The notes: generated from the sequence alone by a model not told the origin. Shown: positions 28,698 to 43,295, counted from the first letter of the stretch. The stretch: 64,000 nucleotides of DNA from Luteimonas sp. J29 (GCF_000472505.1 NZ_AWZR01000002.1:372001-436000); one strand, 5' to 3'. Program-made: numbers and translations.

Positions 28698-29171
28698 ATG
28701 AAAGAGAGCATCCTGGACGTCCTGCTCTACCTGTTCGAACACTACATCAGCGAGGACGCGGACCTCGTCCGCGACCGCGACTCCCTCCAGAACGGCCTGC
28801 TCCAGGCCGGATTCAGCCCCGCCGAGATCAGCAAGGCCTTCGACTGGCTCGACGCCCTGGCCGACCAGCGCCCGGTGCCGGGTCCGGCCCGCAGCGACGG
28901 CCCGACCCGGGTCTATTTCGGGCCGGAACTCGACAAGCTCGACGTCGACTGCCGCGGCTTCCTCCTGTTCCTGGAGCAGCACGGCATCCTCGACGCCCAG
29001 CAGCGCGAGCTGGTGCTCGACCGGGCCATGGCCCTGGACCAGGACGAACTGGACCTGGACGACCTGAAGTGGGTGGTGCTGATGGTGCTGTTCAACCAGC
29101 CCGGCAGCGAGGCCGCGTACGCCTGGATGGAAACCCAGATGTTCGCGGACGAGCCCGAACCGGTGCACTGA
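28698..29171 (+). CDS. smg: Smg family protein (DUF494)
   Basis: 157-aa small acidic cytosolic protein of the Smg/DUF494 family, regularly found beside dprA; its function is unclear. It starts [17 protein letters not shown], continues [18 protein letters not shown] and ends [27 protein letters not shown], as in family members. The GGGGGAA ribosome site is 5 bp before the ATG at 28698. It is 32 bp from dprA, so the two are probably co-transcribed. Confidence 0.94.
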   Translation: MKESILDVLLYLFEHYISEDADLVRDRDSLQNGLLQAGFSPAEISKAFDWLDALADQRPVPGPARSDGPTRVYFGPELDKLDVDCRGFLLFLEQHGILDAQQRELVLDRAMALDQDELDLDDLKWVVLMVLFNQPGSEAAYAWMETQMFADEPEPVH

Positions 29172-29214
29172 GCCGCCCCGCCACCGTCCCGGCGCGCGCC
29201 CGCCCAGCGATCCG

Positions 29215-29736
29215 ATGCCCCAGACCGCCCGCGGCGCAGGCCCGCCGCCCCTGCCGCCGCGGCCCTCGCCTCCCCTTCGCCCGGCCCCACCCGAAGACGA
29301 TACCCGCCTGCGCGGCTGCCTGGTCGCGGCGGCCGTCGTGGCGGTTGGCGGGGTCGTGATGGCCGCGCTCCTGGCGGCGATCGCCATCCCCGCCTACAAC
29401 GACTACCGGCTGCGCTCCGAAGTCGCGCGGGCGCTGGCCGACGCCGCGTCGCTCAAGCCGCGCCTGGAGGCGTTCGTCAGGGCGAACGGACGCTGCCCCG
29501 GCGCCGGCGACCCCGGATTCGCGGCTGCCGACATGCCCGGCGGCCCCGCCTCCCGACAGGTCCGGATCGGCGACGGGGCGCACGGCACGTGCCGGATCGA
29601 CGTCGTCCTGCGGGGGACGCCGGGCGGCCCGCTCGACGGCCGCCGGCTGCGCCTGGAGTACGATCCCGGGCCTGCTCAATGGCGCTGCCGGGGCGAGGTC
29701 CACGACCGCCACCTGCCGGCCCACTGCCGCGCCTGA
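29215..29736 (+). CDS. Pilin-like protein with a Pro-rich N-terminus
   Basis: 173 aa. The first about 30 residues are Pro-rich and cytosolic. A membrane helix follows (CLVAAAVVAVGGVVMAAL) and runs into LAAIAIPAYNDYRLRSEVARAL, the hallmark core of type IV major pilins. The usual prepilin leader (G|FTLIELM) is missing. The remaining C-terminal domain has four Cys (GRCPG, GTCRID, QWRCRG, AHCRA) that could make two disulfides. It may be a pilin-derived membrane protein not processed by PilD. It sits between smg and a GYF-RDD gene, neither a pilus gene. Confidence 0.75.
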   Translation: MPQTARGAGPPPLPPRPSPPLRPAPPEDDTRLRGCLVAAAVVAVGGVVMAALLAAIAIPAYNDYRLRSEVARALADAASLKPRLEAFVRANGRCPGAGDPGFAAADMPGGPASRQVRIGDGAHGTCRIDVVLRGTPGGPLDGRRLRLEYDPGPAQWRCRGEVHDRHLPAHCRA

Positions 29737-29781
29737 ACGCGCCGGGGACGCGGCGGCGCTTCACCAAGGGGAAACACGCAC

Positions 29782-30684
29782 ATGTCGATGTGGTACTACG
29801 CCGACCGGGACAACGCCCGGCAGGGCCCGGTGGACGCGGCCGAACTGGTGCGCCTGCGCCTGCGGCGCCAGCTGGACTGGGACACCCTGGTCTGGCGCGA
29901 GGGCATGGCCGACTGGCGGCCGATGCGCGACTTCGCGGCCGAACTCGCCCGGGTCGACGGCCCGGCGAGCGAGGCCGCGGCGCCGGCCACGGACGCGTCC
30001 CCGCCGCCGGCCGCCGACCCGGCCTCCCCGTACGCCCCGCCCCGGGCCACGGTGTCGGCCGACCCGGTGGTGGTGACCGGCGGGGAGGTGGTCCTGGCCG
30101 GGTTCTGGAAGCGCTTCGCGGCGATGGTCATCGACGGCCTGGTGACGGGCGCGGCGTCCTTCGTCCTGCAGGTGCCGCTGACCATGCTGGCGGCGTTCGG
30201 GATGAGCCTGGGCGACGGCGCGGCCGCGGCCGGCGGGGCGATCGGCCTGATCCTCGTCTCCTACGGCATCAGCCTGGCCGTGCCGCTGTTCTACTTCGCC
30301 TGGATGCACTCCTCCGGCAGCCAGGCCTCGCTCGGCAAGATGGCGGTGGGGATCAAGGTCACCCGCGGCTCGGGCGAACGGATCAGCTTCTGGCGCGCGT
30401 TCGCGCGCTACATGGCCTACTTCCTGAGCCTGGCGCTGAGCTTCGGCGTCGGCGGCCTGGTCTCGGCGCTGACCACGGGCCTGGGGGCGCGCAAGCAGGC
30501 GCTGCACGACATGATCTGCGACACCCTGGTGGTCGACAAATGGGCCTTCACGGACCGGCCGGACCTGCAGCGGCACGAGCTCGGGGCGGTGACCTGGGTG
30601 ATTCTTGCGGTCGGCCTCGCCCTGCTGGGCCTGGCCGTCCTGGCGGTCCTGGCCGCCGTCGCGATCCCGGCCCTCGCCGACTGA
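29782..30684 (+). CDS. GYF_2 and RDD domain membrane protein
   Basis: 300 aa. An N-terminal GYF_2 (DUF4339) domain, MWYYADRDNARQGPVDAAELVRL through WREGMADWRPM, is followed by a Pro/Ala linker and an RDD membrane domain (GFWKRFAAMVIDGLV, SQASLGKMAVGIKV, SFWRAFARYM, RKQALHDMICDTLVV). The last 30 residues form another hydrophobic helix ending VLAAVAIPALAD, which resembles a pilin core cut short by the stop codon. RDD proteins are generally membrane components of unknown transport or scaffold function; GYF binds Pro-rich peptides, which the upstream pilin-like protein has. That link is inference. Confidence 0.85.
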   Translation: MSMWYYADRDNARQGPVDAAELVRLRLRRQLDWDTLVWREGMADWRPMRDFAAELARVDGPASEAAAPATDASPPPAADPASPYAPPRATVSADPVVVTGGEVVLAGFWKRFAAMVIDGLVTGAASFVLQVPLTMLAAFGMSLGDGAAAAGGAIGLILVSYGISLAVPLFYFAWMHSSGSQASLGKMAVGIKVTRGSGERISFWRAFARYMAYFLSLALSFGVGGLVSALTTGLGARKQALHDMICDTLVVDKWAFTDRPDLQRHELGAVTWVILAVGLALLGLAVLAVLAAVAIPALAD

Positions 30685-30712
30685 ACCGCCCGCCGCCCGG
30701 GGCGGCCCGCGC

Positions 30713-30748
30713 TTGACAGGGCCGCACGGGGCGTGATTCCACTATAAA
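30713..30748 (+). promoter_or_regulatory. Candidate topA promoter elements
   Basis: A perfect TTGACA (30713-30718) and a good TATAAA (30743-30748) lie 24 bp apart, wider than the usual 17. They may belong to separate promoters, or the spacing may make the pair supercoiling-sensitive. This gap directly precedes topA. Confidence 0.4.
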
Positions 30749-30850
30749 GAGTGCCGGCCCGTCCGGCCCCCCCTCGAGCACGCCCGGGCCACCCCCGGGC
30801 GTCGTGTTCTTCCGTATTCCCCCAGCGGCGCGGCCCGAGGCCGCGCCCGG

Positions 30851-33409
30851 ATGCCATCCCCGATGCCCAAGCACCTCCTCATCGTCGAGTCGCCCGCCAA
30901 GGCCAGGACGATCAACAAGTACCTCGGCAAGGACTTCCAGGTCCTGGCTTCGTACGGCCACGTCCGCGACCTGGTGCCCAAGGAGGGCGCGGTCGACCCG
31001 GACGACGGCTTCCGCATGCGCTACGAGCTGATCGACAAGAACGAGAAGCACGTCGAGGCGATCGCCAGGGCGGCGAAGGCGGCCGACAGCATCTGGCTGG
31101 CCACCGACCCGGACCGCGAGGGCGAGGCGATCAGCTGGCACATCGCCGAGATCCTGCGCGAGCGCGGCCTGCTCGATGGCAAGCAGCTGCAGCGGGTGGT
31201 GTTCACCGAGATCACCCCGCGCGCGATCCGCGAGGCCATGAACCAGCCCCGCGACATCGCCGGCGAGCTGGTCGACGCCCAGCAGGCGCGGCGCGCGCTC
31301 GACTACCTGGTCGGCTTCAACCTCTCGCCGGTGCTGTGGCGCAAGATCAAGGCCGGGCTGTCGGCCGGCCGGGTGCAGTCGCCCGCGCTGCGCATGATCG
31401 TCGAGCGCGAGGAGGAGATCGAAGCCTTCAAGCCGCGCGAGTACTGGACGATCGAGGCCGCGTGCGCGCATCCCTCGCAGCCGTTCAACGCCCGCCTGGT
31501 CAAGCTCGACGGGCAGAAGGTCGAACAGTTCACGATCACCGACGCCGCCACCGCCGAGGCCGCGCGCGAACGCATCGCCGCCGCCGCGAAGGGCTCGCTG
31601 CACGTCACCGACGTCGCCAGCAAGGAGCGCAAGCGCCGCCCCTCGCCGCCGTTCACCACTTCGACCCTGCAGCAGGAGGCCGCGCGCAAGCTCGGCTTCA
31701 CCACCCGCAAGACCATGCAGGTGGCGCAGAAGCTGTACGAGGGCGTGGCGGTCGGCGCGGAAGGCATCGTCGGCCTGATCACCTACATGCGCACCGACTC
31801 GGTCAACCTCTCGCAGGAGGCGCTGGCCGAGATCCGCGACGTGATCGCGCGCGACTTCGGCACCGCCTCGGTGCCGGACAAGCCCAACGTCTACCAGACC
31901 AAGTCGAAGAACGCGCAGGAAGCGCACGAGGCGGTGCGCCCGACCTCGGCGCTGCGCACCCCGGCGCAGGTCGCGCAGTACCTCGGCGAGGACGAGCGCA
32001 AGCTCTACGAGCTGGTGTGGAAGCGCGCGATCGCCTCGCAGATGATCCCGGCCACCCTCAACACCGTCACCGTGGACCTGGCCGCGGGCGCCGAGCACGC
32101 GTTCCGCGCCTCCGGCACCACGGTGGTCGTGCCCGGCTTCCTGGCCGTGTACGAGGAAGGCAAGGACAGCAAGGGCAAGGAGGACGAGGACGAGGGCCGC
32201 AAGCTGCCGGCGATGAAGCTCGGCGACCGCATCGCGCTCGACGGGATCCAGGCAGACCAGCACTTCACCCAGCCGCCGCCGCGCTACACCGAGGCCTCGC
32301 TGGTCAAGGCGCTGGAGGAGTACGGCATCGGCCGCCCCTCCACCTACGCGTCGATCATCCAGACCCTGCTCGGCAAGCAGTACGCCGTGCTGGACGGGCG
32401 CGCGTTCAAGCCCACCGACGTGGGCCGCGCGGTCTCCAAGTTCCTCAGCAACCACTTCACCCGCTACGTCGACTACGACTTCACCGCGAAGCTCGAGGAC
32501 GAGCTCGATGCGGTCAGCCGCGGCGAGGAGGAGTGGGTGCCGCTGATGGAAAAGTTCTGGGGCCCGTTCAAGGAGCAGGTGGACGAAAAGAAGGCGACGC
32601 TCGACAAGACCGACGCCGGCAGCGTGCGCGTGCTCGGCGAGGATCCGGCGAGCGGACGCCAGGTGAGCGCGCGCATCGGCAAGTTCGGCCCGCTGGTGCA
32701 GATCGGCACGGTCGAGGACGAGGAGAAGCCGCGCTTCGCCTCGCTGCGCCCCGGCCAGAGCATCTACTCGATCACGCTCGAGGAGGCGCTCGAGCTGTTC
32801 CGCCTACCGCGCGTGCTGGGCGAGAGCAACGGCATGGAGGTGAGCGTGGGCATCGGCCGCTTCGGCCCGTTCGCGCGGCGCGGCGACACCTACGCATCGC
32901 TCAAGCCCGACGACGACCCGTACAAGATCGACCTCGAACGCGCGGTGGCGCTGATCGAGGAGAAGGAGGAGATCGCGCGCAACCGGGTGATCAAGGAGTT
33001 CCCTGGCAGCGACATCCAGGTGCTCAATGGCCGTTTCGGCCCGTACCTGAGCGACGGCCGCCTCAACGGCAAGATCCCCAAGGACCGCGACCCGGCCAGC
33101 CTGACCCTGGAGGAGGCGACCCGCCTGCTCGAGGAAACCGGCAAGCCGGCGCGGCGCGGCTTCGGCGCGAAGAAGGCCGCAGCGAAGAAGGCGGCCGCCA
33201 GGAAGGTCCCCTCGACGAAGGCGGCGACCAAGAAGGCGCCGGCGAAGAAGCCCACGGTGAAGAAGGCCGCGAAGAAGGCGGCGGCGAAGAAGGCCGCGCG
33301 CCCCCTCTCGGGCGACGTCGAGCCGGCACGTCCGCTGGTCACCGCGGCGCCGTTCGAGCCCGGCCGCAAGCGCGTGGTGAAGAAGGCGGACGACAGCGTC
33401 CCGTTCTGA
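30851..33409 (+). CDS. topA: DNA topoisomerase I
   Basis: Type IA topoisomerase that relaxes negative supercoils. The Toprim domain is at the N-terminus (HLLIVESPAKARTINKYLG, DPDREGEAISWHIAE), then the active-site region LITYMRTDSVNLS with the catalytic Tyr. The ZIPTOP-type motif RPSTYASIIQTL follows, and repeats of the Toprim_C type (GRFGPYLSDG) replace the zinc ribbons of E. coli: the protein has only one Cys. A Lys/Ala-rich tail (AKKAAAKKAAARK and so on) ends DDSVPF, like an SSB tip. The start could be the ATG at 30863 (MPKHLLIVES); I keep 30851. Confidence 0.97.
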   Translation: MPSPMPKHLLIVESPAKARTINKYLGKDFQVLASYGHVRDLVPKEGAVDPDDGFRMRYELIDKNEKHVEAIARAAKAADSIWLATDPDREGEAISWHIAEILRERGLLDGKQLQRVVFTEITPRAIREAMNQPRDIAGELVDAQQARRALDYLVGFNLSPVLWRKIKAGLSAGRVQSPALRMIVEREEEIEAFKPREYWTIEAACAHPSQPFNARLVKLDGQKVEQFTITDAATAEAARERIAAAAKGSLHVTDVASKERKRRPSPPFTTSTLQQEAARKLGFTTRKTMQVAQKLYEGVAVGAEGIVGLITYMRTDSVNLSQEALAEIRDVIARDFGTASVPDKPNVYQTKSKNAQEAHEAVRPTSALRTPAQVAQYLGEDERKLYELVWKRAIASQMIPATLNTVTVDLAAGAEHAFRASGTTVVVPGFLAVYEEGKDSKGKEDEDEGRKLPAMKLGDRIALDGIQADQHFTQPPPRYTEASLVKALEEYGIGRPSTYASIIQTLLGKQYAVLDGRAFKPTDVGRAVSKFLSNHFTRYVDYDFTAKLEDELDAVSRGEEEWVPLMEKFWGPFKEQVDEKKATLDKTDAGSVRVLGEDPASGRQVSARIGKFGPLVQIGTVEDEEKPRFASLRPGQSIYSITLEEALELFRLPRVLGESNGMEVSVGIGRFGPFARRGDTYASLKPDDDPYKIDLERAVALIEEKEEIARNRVIKEFPGSDIQVLNGRFGPYLSDGRLNGKIPKDRDPASLTLEEATRLLEETGKPARRGFGAKKAAAKKAAARKVPSTKAATKKAPAKKPTVKKAAKKAAAKKAARPLSGDVEPARPLVTAAPFEPGRKRVVKKADDSVPF

Positions 33410-33456
33410 GCCGGCTATCGCGGCGGCGGTGCGCACCGCGCGCCGCCCCGGCTTTT
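33409..33456 (+). terminator. Probable topA terminator
   Basis: AGCCGG (33409-33414) pairs with CCGGCT (33448-33453) around an inner GGCGGCG/CGCCGCC stem, then TTTT (33453-33456). It overlaps the topA stop codon and lies next to the tsaC -10. Confidence 0.5.
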
Positions 33457-33471
33457 CGCTAAGCTGCGCCG

Positions 33472-34032
33472 ATGCACGCGCACGGCGACATCGACCGGGC
33501 CGTGGCCGTCCTGCGCGCGGGCGGCCTGGTCGCCTACCCCACCGAGGGCGTCTGGGGCCTGGGCTGCGATCCGTTCGACGAGGCCGCGGTCATGCGCCTG
33601 CTCGCGCTCAAGCAGCGCACGCCCGACAAGGGCCTGATCCTGATCGCCGCGACGCCCGCGCAGTTCGAAGGGCTGCTCGACTGGAATGCGCTGGAGGCGT
33701 CGTCGCGCGAGGCCGTGCTGGCGAGCTGGCCGGGGCCACACACCTGGCTGGTGCCGGCGACCGCGCGCGTCCCGGCGTGGATCCGCGGGGTGCACGATGC
33801 GGTCGCCGTCCGGGTGAGCGCGCATCCGGTCGTGCGGGCATTGTGTCGCGCCTGGGACGCCCCGCTGGTGTCGACCAGCGCCAACCGCGCTGGCGATCCG
33901 GCGCCGGCCACGCGCGCCGCGCTGGCCCCGGCCATCGTCGCCGGCGTGGACCTGGTCGTTGCCGGGGAAACTTCCGGACTGGGCCAGCCGAGCAGCCTGC
34001 GCGACGCCCGCACGGGTGTCCAACTGCGCTGA
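33472..34032 (+). CDS. tsaC: Threonylcarbamoyl-AMP synthase
   Basis: Makes threonylcarbamoyl-AMP from Thr, bicarbonate and ATP for the t6A37 modification of ANN-decoding tRNAs. It is a YrdC-fold protein with GGLVAYPTEGVWGLGCDP, LKQRTPDKGLILI, the KxR-type nucleotide site and DAPLVSTSANRAGDPAP. 186 aa matches the short TsaC form rather than Sua5. TAAGCT at 33460-33465 lies 6 nt before the ATG, and no Shine-Dalgarno is present, so the mRNA may be leaderless. Its partner substrate tRNA-Ile2 is encoded elsewhere in the window. Confidence 0.95.
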   Translation: MHAHGDIDRAVAVLRAGGLVAYPTEGVWGLGCDPFDEAAVMRLLALKQRTPDKGLILIAATPAQFEGLLDWNALEASSREAVLASWPGPHTWLVPATARVPAWIRGVHDAVAVRVSAHPVVRALCRAWDAPLVSTSANRAGDPAPATRAALAPAIVAGVDLVVAGETSGLGQPSSLRDARTGVQLR

Positions 34033-34088
34033 GATCGGCATGATTTCGTAGCGGTTTGATTGCATCGGCAACCAACTCCGCATCGCCG

Positions 34089-34117
34089 TTGCCGCGTCGC
34101 ACAAATTGTGATTTATT
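34089..34117 (+). promoter_or_regulatory. gltB promoter with palindromic operator
   Basis: TTGCCG (34089-34094), a 17-bp spacer and TTTATT (34112-34117) make a 4/6 plus 4/6 promoter 95 bp before the gltB ATG. The perfect palindrome CACAAATTGTG (34100-34110) fills the spacer, where a repressor would block polymerase. CGGCAAC/GTTGCCG (34066-34072, 34088-34094) forms a second inverted repeat covering the -35. Confidence 0.5.
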
Positions 34118-34211
34118 CGGTGAAGTGGATGCTCAGCCGGGCATGTTTTCCCTGCGCACCGGCCACCGTTTCCCACGCCACCGTCACTCCCACCCAACGA
34201 CGAATACAACG

Positions 34212-38669
<4,458 letters not shown>

Positions 38670-38696
38670 TGGCGGCCGGTGGCGCTTCGCTGGTGA

Positions 38697-40295
<1,599 letters not shown>

Positions 40296-40302
40296 CCCGT
40301 TG

Positions 40303-40333
40303 AACCGCGCCTGACCGCTGGCGCGGGCGGTTT
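40303..40333 (+). terminator. Possible terminator after gltD
   Basis: A CCGCGCC / GGCGCGG 7-bp stem with an 8-nt loop, extendable by AA/TT across a bulge, is followed by TTT, 10 bp past the gltD stop. Confidence 0.45.
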
Positions 40334-40366
40334 GCCGCCCGTCGCGGCGGCCCCCAAGATAGGACC

Positions 40367-41110
40367 ATGCGCCCGGTCGAGACCGCCTGCCTGTTGGCCG
40401 CGCTGCTGGCTCCTGCCGGCGCGCGCGGCGCCGACCCGGTGACGGTCTACCGCTGCACCGATGCCAGTGGCCGCGTCAGCCTGGGCGACGTGCCCTGTGC
40501 GCAGGGCGCCTCGCAGGAAGTGCGCACGATGCAGCGCCCGGTCGACGGCACGCCGCCTCCGGCCGCGCGACCCGCGCCGTCGCCGTCGCCGTCGGCGGCG
40601 CCTGCGTCCGCGCCGGCGCCGCAGGTGGTGGTGGTGCATACTCCGCGGCCGATGTACGAGTGCGTCACGCCGGACGGCAAGCGCTACACCAGCGACTCGG
40701 CCGAGGGCAATCCGCGCTGGGTGCCGCTGTGGACGCTGGGCTACCGCAGCGGCTGGCGCGGCAACCCGGCGCCGTCCGGCGGTGGGCCGATCGGCGAGTA
40801 CTACGCCGACCGCCCGCAGTGGGGACGGGTCGGCGCGCCAACGCCGCGGCCGTCCGGGGCGATGGCAACGCAGGATCCGCGTCCCGGCCATCCGCACCGC
40901 CCGGTCCATCCCGCCGGGGGCGCGCCGGGGACCTGGATCCGCGACACCTGCCACGCATTGCCGCAGGCCGAGGTCTGCGCCCGCCTGGCCGACCGCCGCG
41001 AGGAGATCCGCCGCCGCTTCTTCAACGCCCAGCAGAGCGAGCGCGACGCGCTGCGGGTGGAGGAGCGCGGCCTCAACGCCCGCCTCGCGGCGGACTGCGG
41101 ACGGCGGTGA
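40367..41110 (+). CDS. DUF4124 domain-containing exported protein (copy A)
   Basis: 247 aa. A signal peptide (ACLLAALLAPAGARGADP) is followed by a DUF4124 module VTVYRCTDASGRVSLGDVPCAQGASQEV with two Cys, a Pro/Ala/Ser-rich linker, a second tyrosine-rich segment MYECVTPDGKRYTSDSAEG, and a helical C-terminus with further Cys (DTCHALPQAEVCARL, ADCGRR). DUF4124 proteins are periplasmic and of unknown function. Its stop overlaps the next start by 1 nt (TGATG), and the two proteins are paralogues. Confidence 0.82.
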   Translation: MRPVETACLLAALLAPAGARGADPVTVYRCTDASGRVSLGDVPCAQGASQEVRTMQRPVDGTPPPAARPAPSPSPSAAPASAPAPQVVVVHTPRPMYECVTPDGKRYTSDSAEGNPRWVPLWTLGYRSGWRGNPAPSGGGPIGEYYADRPQWGRVGAPTPRPSGAMATQDPRPGHPHRPVHPAGGAPGTWIRDTCHALPQAEVCARLADRREEIRRRFFNAQQSERDALRVEERGLNARLAADCGRR

Positions 41111-41763
41111 TGCGCCTGCACGCACTGCGGTGGTGGCTGCCGGCCGGCCTTGCCCTGGCATGGCCGGCGCTGGCGGCCGATGCCACCACCATCTATCGCT
41201 GCACCGCCGCCAACGGCGACGTGACGATCCAGAACGGGACGCCCTGCCCGGCCGGCACCCGCCAGGAGGTGCGTCGCGTGGAGGCGCTGCCGACGCTGCC
41301 GACGCCGCAGCCCGGCGCCGCCACCGTCGCGCAGCCACCCGCGTTCACGCCACCGCCGGCCGCCGACTTCGTGCAGGTTTCGGGGCCGGTGGACCAGGCT
41401 CCGGCGCCCGAGCGCCCCGAACTCCCGCGCCCTGCCCGCATCGCCGACGCCGACCGGCTGCCGCCACCGCCGATCTACCAGTGCGAGACCTGGGACAACG
41501 ACAGCTACGTCAGCGAGGATCCCGCGCCCAAGCCGCGCTGCGTGCGGCTGGACACCGGCGGCGTGGGCCAGGCCTGCGAGATGAAGTACGACACCTGCGC
41601 GCGCATCGGCGACAAGGCCGCGTGCGACGGCTGGAAGCGGCGCCAGCGCGAGATCGAGTCCGCGTGGCGCCACGCACCGGGCGCGGACAAGCCGGCGCTG
41701 CAGCAGGAGTTCGCGCGGGTGAGCAGGATCCTGGCCGATTCCAGCTGCGCGATGCAGCCCTGA
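41110..41763 (+). CDS. DUF4124 domain-containing exported protein (copy B)
   Basis: 217 aa. A signal peptide (LRWWLPAGLALAWPALAADA) precedes a DUF4124 module TTIYRCTAANGDVTIQNGTPCPAGTRQEV that aligns directly with copy A. A Pro-rich linker, IYQCETWDNDSYVSED, and a helical Cys-containing tail (QACEMKYDTCARIGDKAACDGW, SSCAMQP) follow. The stop-start overlap with copy A shows co-translation; the shared layout shows tandem duplication followed by divergence of the tails. Function unknown. Confidence 0.8.
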   Translation: MRLHALRWWLPAGLALAWPALAADATTIYRCTAANGDVTIQNGTPCPAGTRQEVRRVEALPTLPTPQPGAATVAQPPAFTPPPAADFVQVSGPVDQAPAPERPELPRPARIADADRLPPPPIYQCETWDNDSYVSEDPAPKPRCVRLDTGGVGQACEMKYDTCARIGDKAACDGWKRRQREIESAWRHAPGADKPALQQEFARVSRILADSSCAMQP

Positions 41764-41795
41764 GCGCCGCGCCGCATCGCGCCGGGCCGCGGCCC

Positions 41796-42236
41796 TCAGC
41801 CCGGGGCGTCGAAGGTGATCCGGACCGCGTCGGCGCTGCGTCCGGCCGGACCGTGGTAGACCGCTTCGATGTTGTTGCCGTCGGGATCGAGCACGAACGC
41901 CGCGTAGTACCCGGGATGGTAGGGACGTTCGCCGGGCGCGCCGTTGTCGCGGCCGCCGTGGGTCAGCGCGGCGGCGTGGAAGGCGTCGACCATCGCCCGG
42001 TCGCGGGCCTGGAAGGCGAAGTGGTGGCGCCCGGTCGGCTGGCCCTGCGCGGCCTCGCTGTCGATGCCGGAGACGAACAGCTCGTCGGCCCAGAACCAGC
42101 CCTCGCCGCTGCCGCCCAGCGGGATCCCCAGCGTGGCCAGCACCGGTTCGTAGAAGCGCCGGCTCGCCTCGAGGTCGCGGACCACCAGCTGCAGGTGGTC
42201 GATCAGGCGGCCGCGGAACAGCTCACTGGTTTCCAT
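41796..42236 (-). CDS. VOC family protein (glyoxalase/bleomycin resistance fold)
   Basis: 146 aa, one vicinal-oxygen-chelate domain: LIDHLQLVVRDLEASRRFYEPVLATLGI at the N-terminus with a candidate metal His, GRHHFAFQARDRAMVDAFHAAAL in the middle, and GYYAAFVLDPDGNNIEAVYHG at the end with the Glu ligand. This is the layout of small glyoxalase-like proteins. Start ATG 42236 with AAGGA upstream. The substrate cannot be inferred. It stands alone, convergent with the DUF4124 pair. Confidence 0.88.
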   Translation of the reverse strand: METSELFRGRLIDHLQLVVRDLEASRRFYEPVLATLGIPLGGSGEGWFWADELFVSGIDSEAAQGQPTGRHHFAFQARDRAMVDAFHAAALTHGGRDNGAPGERPYHPGYYAAFVLDPDGNNIEAVYHGPAGRSADAVRITFDAPG

Positions 42237-42379
42237 CTGCGTGTCCTTTCGCGAAGGCGGCCGTTCCTGATAGCACCCGGGCCCGCGGCAGGCCAGTGGC
42301 CTGCGGTCAGCATGGTTCCGCGAACACACACCGTCCGCGCCGACGCCTCCGGTGCCGGACGCCGGCTGGCGGCGCGCCG

Positions 42380-43282
42380 CTAGCCGCCGCCGGCGAGCAG
42401 CATGCGCGCGACGAACAGGGGGTCGTCGCCGCCCCGGACGTCCGGCTGCACGCCATGCCTGTCCCAGTTCGCGCCGGTCGCCGCGTCCACCGGCTTCGCA
42501 TCCGGGACGAAGATGCGGTGGCCGTGCGGCAGCGGCACGGGCTCGCCGATGAAGTTCGCGGCGCCACCCGTGCGCGAGCCGACCAGCGTCGCCCGCCCGC
42601 GAGCCTGCAGCGAATAGGCGACGAATTCGGCGGCCGACCCCGTCCTGCGGTCGACCAGCACCACTACCGGGCGCGCGAACGCAGGCAGGTCGCCCCGCGG
42701 CAGGGGGCTTTGGGTGCGGACCCCGCGCCGTTCCACGTGCTGGACGCTGGCCACGTCCTGCCCCAGCAATGCGCGCACGAGCTGGTTGGCGGTGCTTTCG
42801 TCGCCGCCGCCGTTCTGGCGCAGGTCCAGGATCAGTCCCTCGCTGTCGGCGAGCAGGCCGAAGGCGTTGCGCAGTTTCGGTCCGGCGACGTCCCATGGGT
42901 AGAAGCTCGACAGCCGCAGGTAGCCGATGTTGCCTTCGAGCACCCGCACGTCCCGCACGCCGGCGTTCACCCGCGTCGCGTCCGCGCGCCAGGCCATCAG
43001 CCAGTCCTGCGCACCGTCGGCGTCGTCGGCCGCCTCGACGTGGAAGTGCCCGTCGTAGGCATCCAGGTCCATGTTCAGTCTCGCGAGGAAGGCCGCGGGG
43101 TCATCGCAGTCGTCGGCGTACCGGCCCGAATCCGCCCACTGCGCCACGGCCCGCGCGATGTCGGCGCCCCGTGCCTGGTCCACGTAATCGCGCGAGATCG
43201 CGCTGGCGGCGGCGGCCAACACCTCCTGCTGCATGGGACACGCTGCCGCCAACGCCGCGCCCAGCACCATCGCGAACGACAT
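42380..43282 (-). CDS. S41 family peptidase-like protein
   Basis: About 300 aa from the ATG at 43282, which has GGAG 7 nt upstream; a GTG at 43288 is too close to it. The N-terminus MSFAMVLGAALAAACPMQ is a signal peptide with a lipobox-like LAAAC, so it is exported and may be a lipoprotein. The C-terminal tail-specific-protease domain has GYLRLSSFYPWDVAGPKLRNAF, GLILDLRQNGGGDESTANQLV and VVLVDRRTGSAAEFVAYSLQ, where the Ser is in the nucleophile position, then GSRTGG. No PDZ domain is visible. It is divergent from a MarR gene with a shared operator. Confidence 0.83.
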   Translation of the reverse strand: MSFAMVLGAALAAACPMQQEVLAAAASAISRDYVDQARGADIARAVAQWADSGRYADDCDDPAAFLARLNMDLDAYDGHFHVEAADDADGAQDWLMAWRADATRVNAGVRDVRVLEGNIGYLRLSSFYPWDVAGPKLRNAFGLLADSEGLILDLRQNGGGDESTANQLVRALLGQDVASVQHVERRGVRTQSPLPRGDLPAFARPVVVLVDRRTGSAAEFVAYSLQARGRATLVGSRTGGAANFIGEPVPLPHGHRIFVPDAKPVDAATGANWDRHGVQPDVRGGDDPLFVARMLLAGGG

Positions 43283-43295
43283 CCACACTCTCCGC

